NCBI GenBank assembly: GCA_937899245.1
Contig: CALDKB010000046.1
Location: 1 to 8,388 of the forward strand
Source: an uncultured Bacteroidales bacterium
GTDB taxonomy: Bacteria; Bacteroidota; Bacteroidia; Bacteroidales; ML635J-15
Direction: 5' to 3'
DNA length: 8,388 nt
The translations under genes were made by a program, and so were the position numbers. A model generated the notes under the pieces. That model searched no databases and was not told the origin of the DNA. It was given only the letters and a program-made list of their open reading frames with translations. Position 1 is the stretch's first letter. Each line of letters begins with the position of its first letter. Below are positions 5,686 through 8,388 of the stretch, piece after piece.

Positions 5686-6768
5686 TTAAGCAGCCAGTCC
5701 ACCCCAAGAAGTCGGGATTTGCTGGAGTTCAGCAAGACCGTTTGTCGTGTCTGCACCGCAGTTTGTGAATGCACCGTTATGTGTAGCTGGAGGGTTTGCC
5801 TGCGTGCTTGCTTGCGTGTATAAAGCTAACGCACCGTTTTCTACTTTTTTGCAACCGTTGAACATCCAGCCCATATTATCAACATTGCTTGTATCAAACA
5901 ACGGAACTGATTTGAGTGACGAGCAATTGTTGAACATAGCGTTCATATTCGTCACACTGCTCGTATCAAACAACGGAACTGACTCTAATGACGAGCTGCC
6001 ATAAAACATTTGGTGCATATCAGTGACTTTTCTTGTATCAAATAAAGGAACTGATTTGAGTGACGTGCAGTTGCCAAGCATAGAATACATAGCAGTAACA
6101 TTGCTTGTATCAAACAACGGAACTGATTCTAATGACGAGCAGTAGGCAAACATAGAAACCATATTATCAACATTTCTCGTGTCAAACAACGGAACTGATT
6201 TGAGTGACGAACAGTAGCCGAACATAGTGGGCAGATAAGTCACATTTCTAGTATCAAATAACGGAACTGACTCTAATGACGAGCAATAAAGGAACATATT
6301 AGACATAGTAGTCACATTTCTAGTATCAAATAACGGAACTGATTCTAGTAACTTGCAATTCCTAAACATTATAGACATATCAGTAACGTTGCTTGTGTCA
6401 AACAAGCAAACTGATTCAAGAGAAACACACTCACGGAACATAGACTTCATTGAAGTAACTCCGTGCGTTTTTGCACTTATTACTTCAACAAGCCAATCAT
6501 TACTACCGCTTTGAGGGTAGAATAGAGAGTTCCAACTAGGCTGTTTAAGCGTCAAGTCATAGATATGATTTTCGTTATCAATGGTATGAAGAACAACGGG
6601 TATGCCGCTTCTAAAATCAGCAAGAGTCACAGCCCTGTTAGCCTTGAAGCGCAGCGTATAAGGCGGTAAATCAAATCCGTCATTGTACACGCAATAACCA
6701 TTTACAACACCAGCGACTTTGTAAAGTCCTCTACCATTGTAAATGCCAAAACCTTTCTTAATGCTCAT
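5686..6768 (-). CDS. DUF285/BspA-type leucine-rich repeat protein in the tail operon
   Basis: 360 residues; start supported by GAGG about 8 bases upstream. Residues 1-45 form a short N-terminal module (GFGIYNGRGLYKV, then YNDGFDLPPYTLRF). Residues 46-109 lead into the array with WLVEVISAKTHGVTSMKSM. Residues 110-301 are eight 24-residue repeats of the form MFxxCxSLxSVPLFDTxNVTxM, with a broken ninth from 302. This is the DUF285 pattern, an LRR-like solenoid also found in BspA-type surface proteins and known there for adhesion. Residues 310-360 form a distinct end (ALALYTQAS, FTNCGADTT, IPTSWGG). There is no signal peptide, lipobox or anchor, unlike cell-surface members, so export by Sec is not expected. 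With tail-fibre-like genes upstream in the same operon it is probably a virion protein for host binding, although a cargo gene expressed in the lysogen is possible. Confidence 0.85.
   Translation of the reverse strand: MSIKKGFGIYNGRGLYKVAGVVNGYCVYNDGFDLPPYTLRFKANRAVTLADFRSGIPVVLHTIDNENHIYDLTLKQPSWNSLFYPQSGSNDWLVEVISAKTHGVTSMKSMFRECVSLESVCLFDTSNVTDMSIMFRNCKLLESVPLFDTRNVTTMSNMFLYCSSLESVPLFDTRNVTYLPTMFGYCSSLKSVPLFDTRNVDNMVSMFAYCSSLESVPLFDTSNVTAMYSMLGNCTSLKSVPLFDTRKVTDMHQMFYGSSSLESVPLFDTSSVTNMNAMFNNCSSLKSVPLFDTSNVDNMGWMFNGCKKVENGALALYTQASTQANPPATHNGAFTNCGADTTNGLAELQQIPTSWGGLAA
5866..6441 (-). repeat. Eight 72-bp tandem coding repeats (DUF285 array)
   Basis: The eight repeats keep an exact 72-base period; the conserved ACGGAACTGA-like core recurs at 5901, 5973, 6045, 6117 and onward. 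The six repeats that end the protein alternate between two versions: those coding SLES carry CTCTAATGACGAGC-like bases and those coding SLKS carry TTTGAGTGACG. This gives a 144-base higher-order unit. The first two repeats (N-terminal) are more diverged. Confidence 0.85.
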
Positions 6769-6887
6769 CTAACGCCTCATTTATATGCTTATATAATATT
6801 TCAACGACATAGAAAAAAGAGCATCACCGTCACAATAACTTAACAAATCATCCATTTCAACTTTCGTTTATATGTATTCAAATGATG
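6769..6887 (-). other. 119-base gap in the leftward operon
   Basis: The largest gap within the leftward operon. It holds the possible 24-codon ORF at 6781-6855 and one arm of the hairpin at 6871-6908. A weak promoter candidate on the minus strand has TTGAAA (6860-6855) and TATTGT (6837-6832) with 17 bases between; it overlaps the small ORF start, so both are unlikely to be used together. Confidence 0.3.
6781..6855 (-). CDS. Possible 24-codon ORF
   Basis: An ATG at 6855 (minus strand) opens a frame of 24 codons, beginning MDDLLSYCDGDALF and ending in TAA 12 bases before the DUF285 gene. A weak GAAAG lies a few bases upstream. It fills most of an otherwise non-coding gap and has plausible composition, but it is short and I recognise no family. 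It could be a chance frame or a leader peptide. Confidence 0.3.
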   Translation of the reverse strand: MDDLLSYCDGDALFSMSLKYYISI

Positions 6888-6908
6888 TTAAGCTCCCTTG
6901 AATACGTA
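6871..6908. repeat. Inverted repeat spanning the stop of the 288-residue gene
   Basis: TATGTATTCAA (6871-6881) and TTGAATACGTA (6898-6908) form an 11-bp stem with one wobble pair and a 16-base loop that contains the TAA of the leftward gene at 6888. No U-run follows on the minus strand, so it may protect the mRNA 3' end or separate expression levels within the operon instead of acting as a strong terminator. Confidence 0.45.
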
Positions 6909-7754
6909 CGTAGTCTCCACGTTCAACCTAACTCCAGCAAAACTTCCAGCCCCTACCTGGGTGGCATCGTCGCACATCAAGAGTACAGGAGAAAACGCGT
7001 ATAGTCCGTTGATTGTAGAATTACTCGAGTACGCCCATACCTGTATAGCGTTACCTTCAAGATTTCCTTGAGACAGCGACCTAACCTTGTTGAGCTCCCA
7101 CTTGTAGTTAGTGCCACTTACCTGAAATGGGACATACACCCTGGCTACGTTCTTGTCTAGCAACTCGGTGAAGTATCCTATGCTCAATCCGGCATTGTCG
7201 GAATACCTGAGCGAGACAACCACGTATATCTCGACCCTGCTGACTGGCGACAGAGGGTGGAGTCGTCTCACTTCGCCACTTCTGCTGATTTGGACATCGA
7301 CAGAATTGCCTCCATTGCCAACTATATGTATGTCGCCTCGAGGGTTCGAGCTCTGCTCGTATGGGAACAGCCAGTAATAATAGTTCTGCTCGGTGTATCC
7401 GGAATTCCCCATGCTCCGTACGAAGTCGTCCATTCCGTACAAAAACATGGACGAGTCCTGGTAGTAGAGGCCGGAGTTCAGTCGGAACGAAGCGGCCATG
7501 TAGTCCCTGTCGGAACGATAAGAGCACTTTCTATAGTCGCTTTCTTGTACCACCTTGAACGAGAGATTCGACTTGTTCTCAGAAGAATCCTTTACGACGG
7601 TGCCGCGCCCTTCCGAATAGTGGTCTGTGATGGAGGGGAATGTCATGTCGGGCCCTGGTTGGACAAGTGTACTTCCGTTGCGACCAACGACGGCAAAGTG
7701 GTCATTGGACTCGTATCCTTTCAGGATCAACTTGTTAAAATTCATGCTCGCCAT
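6888..7754 (-). CDS. Putative phage tail-fibre or receptor-binding protein
   Basis: 288 residues. ATG at 7754 is 6 bases after the stop of the upstream gene; the ribosome site is weak, so coupling is likely, and a second ATG three codons in is an alternative start. There is no signal peptide. The protein is rich in Ser, Tyr, Asn and Gly with short beta strands, as in fibre proteins. Residues 173-259 (RVEIYVVVSLRYSDNAG, YKWELNKVRSLSQGN, IQVWAYSSNSTINGLYAF) match a region of the upstream partial gene in order and pattern, which marks a shared domain. The tail role is inferred from composition, operon position and the paired gene. No enzymatic motif is visible. Its base composition is more GC-rich than that of the two genes downstream. 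Confidence 0.65.
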   Translation of the reverse strand: MASMNFNKLILKGYESNDHFAVVGRNGSTLVQPGPDMTFPSITDHYSEGRGTVVKDSSENKSNLSFKVVQESDYRKCSYRSDRDYMAASFRLNSGLYYQDSSMFLYGMDDFVRSMGNSGYTEQNYYYWLFPYEQSSNPRGDIHIVGNGGNSVDVQISRSGEVRRLHPLSPVSRVEIYVVVSLRYSDNAGLSIGYFTELLDKNVARVYVPFQVSGTNYKWELNKVRSLSQGNLEGNAIQVWAYSSNSTINGLYAFSPVLLMCDDATQVGAGSFAGVRLNVETTYVFKGA

Positions 7755-7760
7755 GGGGAC

Positions 7761-8388
7761 CTACACGAAGTACCAAGTGTTCGCATTGCTTCCGAGCGTC
7801 CCCGTGAAGTCCAACGTTACCGTGGAATGGGAGCCTCGGTTGATTATGAGGTTCCCCTGCTGCACTTCGCCGTTCGCATTGACGTAGGCGGGCCTGTCCT
7901 CGGAGCCTCCTGTAACGTCCATGTTGTGTGTCACGGGATAGCGGAGAGACCAATAGTCGTCGACCGAAGGTGCTGCTGTTATGTCCTCCATCACGACGCT
8001 TGCTCCGTTGTTGTAGGCGTAGTCGAAAGGCGTCATGAGTATATCGGTGAACGGGATGGTGACAGCCGAGTTGCCGATGACAGCCCACAGGTAGATGTCG
8101 TAATAGTTGACTCCGGACACTGTGCCCTGCTTGTACCCGACTCTCCACGTGTTCTCGTTCATTCGACCGTCGAACCGCTTCGCGGACAGCGAGTTGAACG
8201 ACAGGTGGAAATAGCTGCCCCTGTGCGATACGCTGAGGATTGCGTAAATCTCGCCGAACCTTGCTGAAGCGCCGGAGTTAGAGTTCCTGTTCGTTATCCT
8301 TACGATGAAGGAGGACGCGTGGAAGTCCGAGGTCGCAGGTAGTCGTAGTACACGGCATCCGACTGAGGTGGAACCACTGCCGTAGCTC
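7761..8388 (-). CDS. Putative phage tail-fibre protein, C-terminal part (5' end outside window)
   Basis: The frame is open from the right edge to a TAG at 7763-7761, so about 208 residues of a longer protein are visible. An internal ATG at 8162 could be taken as the start, but the frame runs open upstream with matching composition (FGEIYAILSVSHRGSYFHLSF) and homology to the next gene begins before that ATG, so the longer frame is right. The visible part holds the shared domain (about 8258-8037: EIYAILSVS, NTWRVGYKQGTVSG, IYLWAVIGNSAVTIPF), then a segment with SLRYPVTHNMDVTG, and a C-terminal 40 residues with alternating strands (GNLIINRGSHSTVTLDFTG). Gly/Ser/Asn-rich beta structure without a signal peptide suits a virion fibre. 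The exact family is unknown. Confidence 0.7.
   Translation of the reverse strand, partial: SYGSGSTSVGCRVLRLPATSDFHASSFIVRITNRNSNSGASARFGEIYAILSVSHRGSYFHLSFNSLSAKRFDGRMNENTWRVGYKQGTVSGVNYYDIYLWAVIGNSAVTIPFTDILMTPFDYAYNNGASVVMEDITAAPSVDDYWSLRYPVTHNMDVTGGSEDRPAYVNANGEVQQGNLIINRGSHSTVTLDFTGTLGSNANTWYFV

Noticed and set aside
5866..6441. CRISPR-like array
   Set aside because: The 72-base repeats are continuous coding repeats in frame, without unique spacers.
5686..6768. DUF285 protein as a host surface adhesin
   Set aside because: There is no signal peptide, lipobox or sorting domain, and the gene is embedded in a tail-like operon.
7257..8267. Long open frame on the plus strand opposite the tail genes
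   Set aside because: It lies entirely antisense to two frames with better composition and shared homology. Its sequence is rich in Val, Arg and His with no recognisable motif, typical of a shadow frame.
5183..8388. Diversity-generating retroelement acting on the tail proteins
   Set aside because: No reverse transcriptase, template repeat or Avd-like gene is present in the window, and no adenine-biased variable repeat pair is seen.

Overview
The window looks like part of a temperate phage or an integrative element in an anaerobic Gram-negative bacterium. Codon use is A/G-rich and the DUF285/BspA-type repeat protein is of a kind common in rumen and gut bacteria such as Fibrobacter, but no host marker gene is present, so the genus is a guess. 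There is no rRNA or tRNA gene and no CRISPR array that I can see.

Layout. (a) 1-537: the 3' end of a very acidic rightward gene that enters from the left edge. (b) 538-842: a non-coding stretch with a chain of hairpins, then two long mutually exclusive stems, ending at the start of the next gene. (c) 843-4928: a tightly packed rightward operon. Its order is a Myb-like/zinc-ribbon protein, a double-HTH protein, an excisionase-like winged-helix protein, a complete tyrosine integrase, a small charged protein, an ASCH-domain protein, a 56-residue single-pass membrane protein, an unrecognised acidic protein, and a coiled-coil protein with a DUF551-like end. Neighbouring genes overlap or abut, and the operon ends in a clear intrinsic terminator at 4915-4942. 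(d) 4943-5182: AT-rich non-coding DNA with paired GTGCAT repeats, a candidate origin or attachment region. (e) 5183-8388: a leftward operon of structural, tail-fibre-like genes that enters from the right edge. It holds two tail-fibre-type proteins sharing a domain, a possible 24-codon ORF, a protein with eight 24-residue DUF285 repeats, and a small beta-rich protein.

How it fits together. The rightward operon carries the integration/excision and regulation module plus small accessory genes. The leftward operon most likely encodes the distal end of the virion, which contacts the host. The two operons converge on the AT-rich gap. I found no convincing att direct repeat, so I cannot say whether the left edge is host chromosome or more phage. 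The points most worth a second look are the structured leader at 538-842, the GTGCAT repeat region, the DUF285 array apparently recruited to a phage tail locus, and a probable one-base indel near 4400.
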